The notes below the pieces were generated by a model. It ran no database searches. It was not told the origin of the DNA and was given only the letters and a program-made list of their open reading frames with translations. Position numbers and translations under genes: made by a program. Positions 25,079 through 33,038 of a stretch of DNA of 64,000 bases are shown here, one piece after another (position 1 is the first letter of the stretch; each line of letters starts with the position of its first letter). Source of the stretch: Prosthecobacter gellanilyticus (GTDB lineage Bacteria; Verrucomicrobiota; Verrucomicrobiia; Verrucomicrobiales; Verrucomicrobiaceae); NCBI RefSeq assembly GCF_007992435.1, contig NZ_BKAG01000003.1, forward strand, positions 62,001-126,000, given 5' to 3'.

Positions 25079-26095
25079 ATGCACCATCTTTCCCTCACCC
25101 TTTCGTTGACCTTCTTGTGGCTCGCGTGTGGAGCCCCGTCTTTTGCCGAGGCTCCTGCGACGGCGGCAAATGCGCCGAACCAAAAAGCTGCCAAAGCCGC
25201 CAAAGGCGAGCGCAAGCGCAAGGGTGTGGATGCGGAGACCTTGAAGCAGAACATCTCCAAAGCCTTTCCGGACTTCGATCACACGCCGGATGTGGTTTAT
25301 AAGACCGTAGGAGACCAGAAGCTGCAGCTGGATATCCTGACGCCGAAGGGGCTGAAGGCGGAGAAGGCGCCTCTGCTGGTCTACATTCATGGCGGTGGCT
25401 GGGGCGGGGGAGATCGCTATCGCATGGCTCGCCCGGACATTGCGGGGGTGTTTCGTCGCTGTGGCGCGACGGGGATCATCTGCGCGAGCCTTGAGTATCG
25501 GCTGAACACGGCGAAGGCCACGGCCTTTGACAGCGCGGTGGACTGCAAGGATGCGCTGCGCTTCCTGGTGAAGAACGCGGCGCAGTATCGCATCGATACC
25601 ACACGTGTTGCCACCATCGGTGGTTCGGCGGGTGGGCATCTGTCTCTCGTCACAGCCTTGGGTGATCCGAAGGACTTTCCGGGTGATCCTGCGCTGGCGG
25701 GGCATGATCCGGTGTCCATCCGCTGCGAGGTCGCGCACTATCCGGCGACCGACTTCACGGACAAGGAGCTGGCAGGCCGCTTCCTCGGCCCGCGCGCCAC
25801 GCTGATGTTCGGTGGCCCGCCGGAAGAGAAGGCAGATGTCATCAAGCTGCTGAGCCCGGTGTTCCAGATCAAGAAGGACTCCACCCCGGTCTACCTCTTC
25901 CATGGTGATGCCGACAATGTCCTGTCGGTCGAGAACTCCCGCCGCCTCTTCGCCAAAGGCAAGGAAGTCGGTGCGGACATCCAGTACACCGAAGTCAAAG
26001 GCGGCGACCACGGTTACGGCCGGGAGTGCACGCCCTCCGTGGAGGAGATCTGTGATCTGGCCGCGAAGTTTGTGATCGAGCGGGTGACGAAGTGA
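25079..26095 (+). CDS. Secreted carboxylesterase, BD-FAE/HSL-like
   Basis: 338 residues from ATG 25079, where the signal peptide MHHLSLTLSLTFLWLACGAPS starts; the GC-rich open frame before it is not needed. A short basic segment (AAKAAKGERKRKG) is followed by an alpha/beta hydrolase with oxyanion motif VYIHGGGWGGG, nucleophile elbow GGSAGGH (Ser183), FHGDADNVL (acid) and GGDHGYG (His). This matches the bifunctional-feruloyl/acetyl-xylan-esterase-like (BD-FAE) group. It closes the secreted-protein cluster; the tRNA-like junction of an AT-rich island begins 5 bp after its stop. Confidence 0.87.
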   Translation: MHHLSLTLSLTFLWLACGAPSFAEAPATAANAPNQKAAKAAKGERKRKGVDAETLKQNISKAFPDFDHTPDVVYKTVGDQKLQLDILTPKGLKAEKAPLLVYIHGGGWGGGDRYRMARPDIAGVFRRCGATGIICASLEYRLNTAKATAFDSAVDCKDALRFLVKNAAQYRIDTTRVATIGGSAGGHLSLVTALGDPKDFPGDPALAGHDPVSIRCEVAHYPATDFTDKELAGRFLGPRATLMFGGPPEEKADVIKLLSPVFQIKKDSTPVYLFHGDADNVLSVENSRRLFAKGKEVGADIQYTEVKGGDHGYGRECTPSVEEICDLAAKFVIERVTK

Positions 26096-26100
26096 ATATG

Positions 26101-26126
26101 TGGTTCGAATCCCCCTTCTTGCTCCA
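26101..26126 (+). other. tRNA 3'-end-like sequence, candidate attachment site
   Basis: The segment begins with TGGTTCGAATCCCCC, a T-arm consensus (TTCGAAT loop followed by a C-rich stem strand), and continues through an acceptor-like stretch to an encoded CCA at 26124-26126. No D-arm, anticodon arm or 5' acceptor strand exists upstream, because that sequence is esterase coding DNA. It lies at the left boundary of the AT-rich island. This is the form expected of an att half-site left by a tyrosine-recombinase element that uses tRNA 3' ends. No integrase and no second copy near 28.3 kb was found. Confidence 0.5.
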
Positions 26127-26137
26127 ATGGAAACTGC

Positions 26138-26512
26138 CTATTTCCGAAGCTTTTTGGGAGCAAATGTCAATGGATCGGCTTCATCATCACAACGCCACAG
26201 CCACTGGAAGCTATCGAAATAGATGTTCTCAATCCTAAGCTGTTCAAGTGCATTTAGATATTGCGAAACCATCAGTAATACATCGCTGTTGGTTGGCATC
26301 TCTTCGTCCGCAAATACCTCAAAGTCAGCGAAAGGGACACGGGAAGTTCCGAGAACTCGATTTGCCTTTTCGAGGGCAGAATTCAGCAGTCTTAGCTTAA
26401 AGGCATTCAGAGCATCGTTGGGACTCTTCTTCACGAGTGTGTTTATCTCAGTGTAGAAGGACTGGAGTTGACCATTTAACGTCTCAAACTCATCTATTTG
26501 CTTTCTTTTCAT
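26138..26512 (-). CDS. Island small protein A (paralogue of the adjacent gene)
   Basis: 124 residues from ATG 26512 (MKRKQIDEFETLNGQLQSFY). The open frame extends further upstream, but that part overlaps the preceding gene's coding region in another frame. The first 60 residues form an amphipathic helix; then come a segment PFADFEVFADEEMPTNSDVL and a helix VSQYLNALEQL. It aligns over nearly its whole length with the product of 26490-26894 (FKLRLLNSALEKAN versus FKLTFINEVLGAAN; EEMPTNSDVLLMVSQYLNAL versus DELPSNSDVVMILSQYIDAF). The start lies 23 bp inside the upstream gene, so expression is likely coupled. No family recognised. Confidence 0.65.
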   Translation of the reverse strand: MKRKQIDEFETLNGQLQSFYTEINTLVKKSPNDALNAFKLRLLNSALEKANRVLGTSRVPFADFEVFADEEMPTNSDVLLMVSQYLNALEQLRIENIYFDSFQWLWRCDDEADPLTFAPKKLRK

Positions 26513-26894
26513 TTTCGTTCTTTCTGTACCGAGTTGGGGGACGGGTCTTGATCGAGCTCTTATCGCTGGTTGCCCAATGCCAGCCATCATATTTAACTTC
26601 ATAAATATGAGCACAACGAAATGCTTCGAACGCATCAATGTACTGAGATAAAATCATCACGACATCGCTGTTTGAAGGTAATTCGTCAGAATCAAACAAA
26701 TCAAATTCGCTGAAGGGTTTGAATTCACCTACTAAGAGGACATTAGCCGCTCCAAGCACTTCGTTAATAAATGTGAGCTTAAACTTGTTGATAGGGTTGT
26801 CCGGCTTGCTCTTGGAGAGCAAACTGATCTCTATGTGTAGTTGGTGAATTTGAGCCCCAGCACGCTCAAATGAATCTACGTCATTGGCTGTCAT
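26490..26894 (-). CDS. Island small protein B (paralogue of the adjacent gene)
   Basis: 134 residues, related to the downstream island protein by tandem duplication. Shared pattern: an N-terminal helix, a FKL-x10-AN motif, PFSEFDLFDSDELPSNSDVV, then SQYIDAFEAFRCAHIYEV with a Trp-rich end (YDGWHWA). The C-terminal tail is basic and polar (TRPPTRYRKNENEKK). It starts 6 bp after the stop of the nuclease-like gene on the same strand, so the three form an operon. No known domain was recognised; a regulator, inhibitor or sensor partner of the nuclease is possible. Codon use is markedly AT-rich compared with flanking genes. Confidence 0.65.
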   Translation of the reverse strand: MTANDVDSFERAGAQIHQLHIEISLLSKSKPDNPINKFKLTFINEVLGAANVLLVGEFKPFSEFDLFDSDELPSNSDVVMILSQYIDAFEAFRCAHIYEVKYDGWHWATSDKSSIKTRPPTRYRKNENEKKANR

Positions 26895-26900
26895 ATAAAG

Positions 26901-28262
26901 TTATGATGGAAGTGAACGCGTGAACTCGATGTAGCACCTTTTTAGGACTTCAATCGGCAATCGTTGCTTGCTTTCGAAAACAGTAACCATCATTTCCAAA
27001 TCTGCATCCGTTAGTGTAACAATACATCTTCTCTGACCAGCCCAGAGATCGACTAGACTTCGCTGAATCTTTTTGGGGAGTGGATTTCGAGTCACGAAGA
27101 TACCAAATCGCCCGAATTCGTCGTTGAGATAGCGGTTCAGTTGATTGATGTGATCTCGCTCTATTTCGCGAACATTCTTTAGTTCGAACACAATCTGGCG
27201 ACTTCCGTAAAGGTCATAGATATCTTTCAAGAAATCTAACGAACGATTGTTATAGAAAATGAGGTCGCGAATCAGAACGTTGGAGTCTGTGCGACTTTGC
27301 TCATCGGCAAAATCTAATTGCGGATAGAGGAGTGATGCGAGTAGTTGGCAAATTAGCTCCTCATAACGCTGGTCTGCGTTTCCTGTTTTACCGCTCGGCA
27401 ACTTTTTGATCTCTTCGAGTTTTCTTCTGGCGGAAGATACTGCAATTGGTCGAAATAGAGGGTCATTTTTACAATCTGACTGCTGACGCTCGCGTTGATG
27501 CACGAAGGTCTGCACCATATCGTAATTATGTCTGTTGAATTGCAATACCGCGACTCTCTCTTTGGGGACCTGAGCTCCCTTGACGAAGGCTGACTTGAAA
27601 TAGTCGTCGTAGTTGATCCAAGGTGAAAATCGGAGCCAGCGCTTTGGGACAAGTAACAGAGGGGTTTTTGTCTGCGGGTTGCACGGCAAAGAAAGTTTTT
27701 CGGCAACGAACTTCTTTGTTCCATAGTCGAAGACATCTTGAAGTGTCACATCGTTGGTTGGTATATTATGCTTTCTGCATTGATCAATGGTGAAATCAAT
27801 CAGGAAGGATTTGGTTAGGCTACATGCAAGATCGCTAACCCGATCCCTTCCGATTTGGTCAACGAATAGCTGAATTTCTTCGATATGTTCAAACCCGCCA
27901 GACTTAACTTGTGGGACTAAGCTAAATAGTGATAGGATCTCCATTGCGCTTGATTCGCCGATTCGCTTTCCCATCTTACCACGTGCGGAGCCAAGTCCCG
28001 CTTCCTGACACTCCGAAATCTTGATGATGGCGTGCATCGCCTCTTGCTCTTTGCCCCTCCTGGCAAGATGGCCAAAGTAATTAAATGAGCTAACAAGAGC
28101 CGTATGAAGCGACTGATCCTGCATAGACGGCGACTTCCAAAGCAAAAATGGATCGACATATAGTGGAACGTCGTCATCTAGGAATGGTATCGCAAAATCA
28201 GCCTCCTCTTGTGTAAGAGGCAGATCGTAGTGATCAGTGAGGCGGGGTTTGACGAGTGCCAT
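26901..28262 (-). CDS. PD-(D/E)XK nuclease-like protein of AT-rich island
   Basis: 453 residues from ATG 28262 (MALVKPRLTDHYDLPLTQEE); a TTG at 28301 would add 13 residues. The N-terminal part, about 290 residues (FAIPFLDDDVPLYVDPFLLW and on), matches nothing I recognise. The C-terminal part has the restriction-endonuclease-fold layout: Glu in RYEELICQLLASLLYPQ (about Glu301), Asp in IRDLIFYN (Asp333), the E-x-K of VFELKN (Glu360, Lys362) and Gln in QLNRYLND (Gln374), then FGIFVTRNPLP and CIVTLTDADL. It is the first gene of a three-gene operon with two paralogous small proteins, in an AT-rich block bounded by ordinary GC-rich secreted-enzyme genes. A defence role (restriction or abortive infection) is inferred; nuclease activity is likely but unproven. 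Confidence 0.7.
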   Translation of the reverse strand: MALVKPRLTDHYDLPLTQEEADFAIPFLDDDVPLYVDPFLLWKSPSMQDQSLHTALVSSFNYFGHLARRGKEQEAMHAIIKISECQEAGLGSARGKMGKRIGESSAMEILSLFSLVPQVKSGGFEHIEEIQLFVDQIGRDRVSDLACSLTKSFLIDFTIDQCRKHNIPTNDVTLQDVFDYGTKKFVAEKLSLPCNPQTKTPLLLVPKRWLRFSPWINYDDYFKSAFVKGAQVPKERVAVLQFNRHNYDMVQTFVHQRERQQSDCKNDPLFRPIAVSSARRKLEEIKKLPSGKTGNADQRYEELICQLLASLLYPQLDFADEQSRTDSNVLIRDLIFYNNRSLDFLKDIYDLYGSRQIVFELKNVREIERDHINQLNRYLNDEFGRFGIFVTRNPLPKKIQRSLVDLWAGQRRCIVTLTDADLEMMVTVFESKQRLPIEVLKRCYIEFTRSLPS

Positions 28263-28358
28263 TCGCGTATGTGACTCTGCTAGTTCAGAAATCAATGGCA
28301 ATAGAAAAGCCAGGGTTTCCGTGACAGTTTCCGTTTATGCACGCGTTTCTGCACATGT

Positions 28359-29942
28359 ATGCGCCATGTCCTCGTAGCATTACTATTCGCCGCCTCGTCG
28401 TTCGCGGCGAAGCCTAACATCATCCTCATTCTGGCGGATGACCTGGGGGCGAAGGAGCTGTCTTGTTATGGCAACACGCTGCACAAGACGCCGAACCTGG
28501 ACAAGATGGCGGCCGAGGGGGTACGGTTTGAAACGCATTTCTCCATGCCGCTGTGCACGCCCACGCGGGTGTGCTTGATGACCGGGCAGTACGGTTTTCA
28601 CAATGGCTTCCTCGGCATGGGGGACAAGGCTTTCACGCCGCAAAAGCAATCGCCGAAAGCAGAGATGGGGAATCATTTCACGCATGCGGATCTCATGAAG
28701 TCTGCGGGCTATGCCACGGCACAGGCGGGCAAGTGGCAGCTCAGCGGCACGCTTCCGACCTTGGTGCGTGACTGCGGTTTTGATGAATATCGCATGTGGG
28801 CTTATGACCACAATCTGCCAGCGGGGATCACGCATCCGGCGCATGAGAAAGGCGGCAATGCACCCCGCTACTGGCATCCGAGCATTGTCGAAAACGGCCA
28901 GTATCTCCCCACGAAGGCGGAGGACTATGGCCCGGATCTCTTCAATGATTTTGTGATCGACTTTGCGCGCAAGCACAAGACCGAGCCTTTCTTCATCTAC
29001 TACACCTCTGTGCTCACGCACAGCCCGCATCTGGAGACCCCAGATCCGGCGAATCCTGGCAAGCGCTGGCCGGCGACTTTTAAATCGAACCTCGAGTATC
29101 TTGATCATCTGATGGGCAAGCTGCTCACCTCGTTGAAGACCGAAGGTCTCGATGACAACACGCTCGTCATCTTCATTGGTGACAACGGCACGGGTGGTGA
29201 TGGCAAAGCGACGCTCACCGAGCTTGGCGCACGCACGCCGTGCATCATCCGCGGCCCGGGTCTGGGGGTGAAAGCGGGTGTTGTCTCCAAGGCTGTGGCT
29301 GACCTCACTGACATGATGCCCACGCTTGCCGAGTTCTCCGGCGCCACGCTGCCGAAAGATGTGCCGTTTGATGGTCACAGTCTTGCGCCCGTGCTGCGTG
29401 GTGAGAAAGAGAAGCATCGCGACTGGATCTACAGCCATCTCGATGATGGTCGCGTGCTGCGTGACACCCGCTGGCTGCTGGAGATCGACAAAGGCGGCAA
29501 GGGCGAGAAGTTCTTCGACTGCGGTGAGAGCCGCAATGGTGCGGGATACAAGGATGTCACGAACTCCACCGATCCTGAGGTCAAGGCCGCGCGGCAGAAG
29601 TTTGCTTCCATCCTGGCCGGGATGCCCGAGCCGAAGCCGCATGAGGGCATGGCCGCGAAGGAGATGAAGAAGAGCAAGGCGGATAAGAAGACGAAGGGAA
29701 TGGTGAAAGAAGGTGAGGGTGAGAAGCCTGCCTCAACGTCCACACCTTCACCGGCTTCGATGAAGGACCGGGATGTGCGGTTCGCTTTTCGTGATCAGAA
29801 CAAGGATGGTCGCATCGACCATGACGAGTTCATGAAGACAGCTTCCGGGAAGGATCCGACGGCGAATGAGGCGCGGTTTAAGAAGATGGATCGCAATCAG
29901 GATGCGGGTGTCTCGAAAGAGGAGTTTCTGAATGAGAAGTGA
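28359..29942 (+). CDS. Secreted sulfatase with C-terminal EF hands
   Basis: 527 residues, signal peptide MRHVLVALLFAASSFAAK. The S1 sulfatase core has ILILADDLG, the signature LCTPTRVCLMTGQ with Cys66 as formylglycine precursor, AQAGKWQLSG and FIGDNGTGGDG. After the catalytic domain comes a Lys-rich hinge (MKKSKADKKTKGMVKEGE) and two EF-hand loops, DQNKDGRIDHDEF and DRNQDAGVSKEEF (the second lacks one usual Gly/Asp position). EF-hand tails on sulfatases are a recurring planctomycete/verrucomicrobial feature. The gene begins just outside the AT-rich island, about 100 bp from the nuclease start and divergent from it, and converges on the PSD1 gene across an inverted-repeat element. Confidence 0.92.
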   Translation: MRHVLVALLFAASSFAAKPNIILILADDLGAKELSCYGNTLHKTPNLDKMAAEGVRFETHFSMPLCTPTRVCLMTGQYGFHNGFLGMGDKAFTPQKQSPKAEMGNHFTHADLMKSAGYATAQAGKWQLSGTLPTLVRDCGFDEYRMWAYDHNLPAGITHPAHEKGGNAPRYWHPSIVENGQYLPTKAEDYGPDLFNDFVIDFARKHKTEPFFIYYTSVLTHSPHLETPDPANPGKRWPATFKSNLEYLDHLMGKLLTSLKTEGLDDNTLVIFIGDNGTGGDGKATLTELGARTPCIIRGPGLGVKAGVVSKAVADLTDMMPTLAEFSGATLPKDVPFDGHSLAPVLRGEKEKHRDWIYSHLDDGRVLRDTRWLLEIDKGGKGEKFFDCGESRNGAGYKDVTNSTDPEVKAARQKFASILAGMPEPKPHEGMAAKEMKKSKADKKTKGMVKEGEGEKPASTSTPSPASMKDRDVRFAFRDQNKDGRIDHDEFMKTASGKDPTANEARFKKMDRNQDAGVSKEEFLNEK

Positions 29943-29956
29943 GCACGAGGGACGTG

Positions 29957-30141
29957 GAAGTCGCGTCAGTGTCCTGGAGTGCGCCTGTGCCCTGGCGCTC
30001 TCGAAGGCCTAACGAAAAAGTTCGCGCAAGAAGCGCCGCGAATGTGATCCGAGGTTCTTCGGCTTGATGGCCGAACACGATCAACCGTGCCCGATCCAAA
30101 GCGCCGGAGGGCCGGCGCACTCCAGGACGCTCCGCGACTTC
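29957..30141. repeat. Long terminal-inverted-repeat element, copy A
   Basis: The ends GAAGTCGCG (29957-29965) and CGCGACTTC (30133-30141) are exact reverse complements. The pairing continues inward through GTCCTGGAGTGCGC on the left and GCGCACTCCAGGAC on the right, giving about 30 bp of near-perfect terminal inverted repeat. The interior has further hairpins, for example TTCGGC/GCCGAA. It starts 14 bp after the sulfatase stop and ends 5 bp before the stop codon of the opposing PSD1 gene. A second copy with the same arms lies at 48342-48514. No ORF inside; consistent with a MITE-like or structured-RNA element. Confidence 0.8.
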
Positions 30142-30146
30142 GACGC

Positions 30147-33038
30147 TCAATACACGTAGGCGAACTCGTTTGAGTTCAGGAGGACGAGGCAGGTGTCTGC
30201 GAGCGCGCGGGTTTTGGCGTCGACATCGGCGGGCTGGAAGTCGGGGATGAACTCGGCGTAGGCGGGGAGCTTTTCGTGGAAGCTGAATTTCTCGCCGGTG
30301 TTCTCTTCGACGGCATCACGCTTGACGGTGAGAGGTGGCTTGGACGTGGAGAATGTTAGGCCTGTCTGTTTTTGCTCCATTTGTATCCAGTGGGCTTCGC
30401 AGGCGGCTTTCTCATCGGGTGATGGATCGCGGCCGTGGGTGAGCTGGAAGACGCGTGTGATCACGTCGACGGGTTTCTCTTTGATCACACGGTTTGCGAG
30501 AGCGAGAGCACGATCATAGCTGGCCTGGCCGTTGAAGAGGCTGAAGACCTGCGGAGTGACGGTGGAGACCTCGCGGGCCTCGCAGGAGAAGTCAGGGCCG
30601 GGCTCGTTGAAGACCTCCATGAAGGGATCACGCAGGCCGCGAATTTTTAATGCATACAGGCTGCGGCGATGGCGTTGCTCGGGGCGTGGATTCGGCACCC
30701 AGGCCGAGGCGAAGGTGCCCATGACCTGGCGGGGTTGCATGGCGACCTCGATATTAATCTCGGGACGGTTGGGAATGCCGCCTAACAAGGGATTCAACTC
30801 GCCGGTGATGCTGAGCATGGCGTCTCGCAGCTCCTCGGCCATGAGGCGGCGGGGTTTGAAGGTGAGGTAGTTTTTCTCGAGGTCTTCGCGGCTGTAGGAC
30901 GAGTTTTCTAACTCGTCTGCTTTTGAACGAGTTGGAAAACTCGTTCTACGGTAAGCATCGCTCGTCATGATGATGCGGTGCATGTCTTTTATGCTCCAGT
31001 TCTTTTCCACGAGCGTGGCGGCGAGCCAGTCGAGCAGTTCAGGATGCGTGGGCTTCTTGCCGGTGCTGCCGAAGTTGTTCGGGTTGCCAGCGATGGCCTG
31101 GCCGAAATGCCAGAGCCAGAGACGGTTCACAATCGTGCGGGTGGTGAGCGGGTTGTCCTTGCTGGCGATCCATTGTGCGAGGCCAGTGCGGCGGCCTTCA
31201 ACAGACTCCGGAAGCTCGGTGCTGCCTAACACGGAGAGCACACCGGGTTTCACGGGTTTGGTGGGTGAGAAGGGATCGCCACCGCCGAGGATGGCGGTTT
31301 GCTCGAGCTCGCCCTGGCCCATGGGATTCATGGGCATGCGAATGGGTGAGTTCACGCTGCTGACCTGGGGCGTGAGACCATCATAGACACTGAAGGCAAA
31401 GGGCTCGTAGCGCTCCATCTCCCAGCGCAGGCGTTCCAGGCCTTTGCGGGCGACGCGCTCATTGCCGTAGTCTTCCGGTGTGAAGCCGACGAGCTTCGGC
31501 GGATACTGGTCTTCGGGCAGACCTTGCTTCTGTAGCCTACCGCGGGCGACCTCAAAGACACCGGCAAAGTTCTTGGTCTTGCCGCCTCCCGTCTTGCCAC
31601 CGCCTTTGATGAAGGCACGAGCGGCTTCCACGGACTTGTTCCAGGCAGCGGGATCGAGCTTCTTTTCGGCGAACCAACTTTGCGCATTGACGAGCATCTT
31701 CTCATCCAGCGTGCGCAGCATGGCCAGATGATCGGCGAAGCGTGTCTCGAGATGTTTCTTCTCCTCAAAGCCTGCGGTGTTCTCCTCTTTTAGAAATGGT
31801 GCGGGGCGTTCGGAGAGCTGGGTGGTGGAGAAGCAGGCCTGCATGGCATAGTAGTCATGCGTGGGTACGGGATCGAACTTGTGATCGTGGCAGCGCGCGC
31901 ACTGCAACGAATGGGCGAGAAAGGTCTCGCCGACGCTGTTGGTGACATCATCGAGGAACCTTTGCCTCGCGACTTTGGCGACTTCCATGCCTGTGAGCTC
32001 CCAAGGTCCCATGCGCAGGAAGCCGGTGGCGATGAGGAGTTCGCTGTTCTCGGTTCGCTGTTCTCGGTTGGCGGTTGGCGATTCAGTGTTGCTGCTGTTG
32101 GCGATTTCATCGCCGGCGACTTGTTCGCGGATGAATTGGTCGAAGGGTTTGTCGGCGTTGAAGCTGCGGACGATGTAGTCGCGATAGCGCCAGGCATTGC
32201 CGCGCTCGTAGTCATTGGCGAAGCCGCTGCTGTCGGCATAGCGCACGACGTCCAGCCAGTGGCGTGCCATGCGCTCGCCATAGTGGGGTGAGGCGAGCAG
32301 GCGATCGATGAGGGCCTTGGTGGCGGCATCTGGATCCTTGATAAAACCCTTCTCGAAAGCCGAGATCTCTTCGGGCGTGGGAGGAAGGCCTAACAGATCA
32401 AAAGTCGCGCGGCGAATGAAGGTGTGCGCATCGGCAGCATCTGCGGGCTTTGTGCCTTTTGGTTGATGAAGGGCGATGAGGGCATCCACCGGATGCGTCC
32501 CCTGCTTCACCTCGGGCTTCTTCACGGGCTGATAGCCCCAGAGGGCTTCGGGCTTGTAGCGGCGGTTGGCCCATTCGGGGGACAGGGCGCCCGTGGTCTT
32601 CACGATGATGCCGTCCTCTGCATTCCATTTCTCCTGATTGGCTTTGGCGATGGTGGCGCGCTTGGGTTCATCGGGCCAGGGGGCTCCGCCGCCTATCCAG
32701 CTTTTCATCCACGCGAGTTGCTCGGTGTAGAGCTTGTCGGCCTCCTTGGGGGGCATGGGCTCCCAGTCATCATGCTCGCGGGTGGAGGCGAGGTAGAGGG
32801 GGCTTTCCTCGGGTTTCCCGGGGACGAGGGCTTTTTTCTCGCTGTCGCCCCCCTTCATGGTGCTCTCCAGGGTGCGCATGTCGTAGCCGCCTTTGATCTT
32901 GGCCTCGTCATTGCCGTGGCAGGCGAGGCACTTTTCCTGAAACAGGGGCCAGACCCGGCGCACAAAGAGCGCCTCCGCGTCTTCCCCGTGCAGGGAGGAA
33001 GCGGCCAGGAGGGCGAGGAGAAGGGCTGGGCGGCTCAT
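30147..33038 (-). CDS. PSD1 cytochrome / DUF1549 / DUF1553 protein
   Basis: 963 residues with signal peptide MSRPALLLALLAASSLHG. The N-terminal PSD1 (planctomycete cytochrome C) domain has a haem site CLACHG and the segment PMPPKEADKL. DUF1549 follows (FIRRATFDLLGLPPTPEEI, HWLDVVRYADSSGF) with a second CxxCH, CARCHDHKFDPV, and then DUF1553 (VNRLWLWHFGQAIAGNPNNF, RRLMAEELRDAMLSITGELN). Two in-frame low-complexity insertions are visible: SNTESPTANREQRTENSE in DUF1549, and a palindrome-derived peptide before the DUF1553 conserved block. Such proteins normally pair with an adjacent DUF1501 gene; none is adjacent here. Periplasmic redox role assumed; substrate unknown. Confidence 0.93.
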   Translation of the reverse strand: MSRPALLLALLAASSLHGEDAEALFVRRVWPLFQEKCLACHGNDEAKIKGGYDMRTLESTMKGGDSEKKALVPGKPEESPLYLASTREHDDWEPMPPKEADKLYTEQLAWMKSWIGGGAPWPDEPKRATIAKANQEKWNAEDGIIVKTTGALSPEWANRRYKPEALWGYQPVKKPEVKQGTHPVDALIALHQPKGTKPADAADAHTFIRRATFDLLGLPPTPEEISAFEKGFIKDPDAATKALIDRLLASPHYGERMARHWLDVVRYADSSGFANDYERGNAWRYRDYIVRSFNADKPFDQFIREQVAGDEIANSSNTESPTANREQRTENSELLIATGFLRMGPWELTGMEVAKVARQRFLDDVTNSVGETFLAHSLQCARCHDHKFDPVPTHDYYAMQACFSTTQLSERPAPFLKEENTAGFEEKKHLETRFADHLAMLRTLDEKMLVNAQSWFAEKKLDPAAWNKSVEAARAFIKGGGKTGGGKTKNFAGVFEVARGRLQKQGLPEDQYPPKLVGFTPEDYGNERVARKGLERLRWEMERYEPFAFSVYDGLTPQVSSVNSPIRMPMNPMGQGELEQTAILGGGDPFSPTKPVKPGVLSVLGSTELPESVEGRRTGLAQWIASKDNPLTTRTIVNRLWLWHFGQAIAGNPNNFGSTGKKPTHPELLDWLAATLVEKNWSIKDMHRIIMTSDAYRRTSFPTRSKADELENSSYSREDLEKNYLTFKPRRLMAEELRDAMLSITGELNPLLGGIPNRPEINIEVAMQPRQVMGTFASAWVPNPRPEQRHRRSLYALKIRGLRDPFMEVFNEPGPDFSCEAREVSTVTPQVFSLFNGQASYDRALALANRVIKEKPVDVITRVFQLTHGRDPSPDEKAACEAHWIQMEQKQTGLTFSTSKPPLTVKRDAVEENTGEKFSFHEKLPAYAEFIPDFQPADVDAKTRALADTCLVLLNSNEFAYVY
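30894..30949. repeat. REP-like palindrome inside the PSD1 gene
   Basis: The arm at 30894-30916 (GTAGGACGAGTTTTC and on) and the arm at 30927-30949 (ending AAACTCGTTCTAC) are reverse complements over 23 bp with two mismatches and a 10-nt centre. Each arm is itself nearly palindromic (ACGAGTT-n4-AACTCGT). It is in frame, adding a peptide containing TSFPTRSKADELENSS between TSDAYRR and the conserved PRRLMAEELRDAM block of DUF1553, where relatives have a short loop. Confidence 0.7.

Noticed and set aside
26101-26126. A complete tRNA gene
   Set aside because: Only the T-arm and acceptor 3' side are present; the DNA upstream is the end of an esterase gene, with no anticodon or D-arm.
28383-29642. 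A 419-codon minus-strand frame opposite the EF-hand sulfatase
   Set aside because: Antisense to a clear sulfatase gene, Arg-rich with no domain; treated as a shadow frame.
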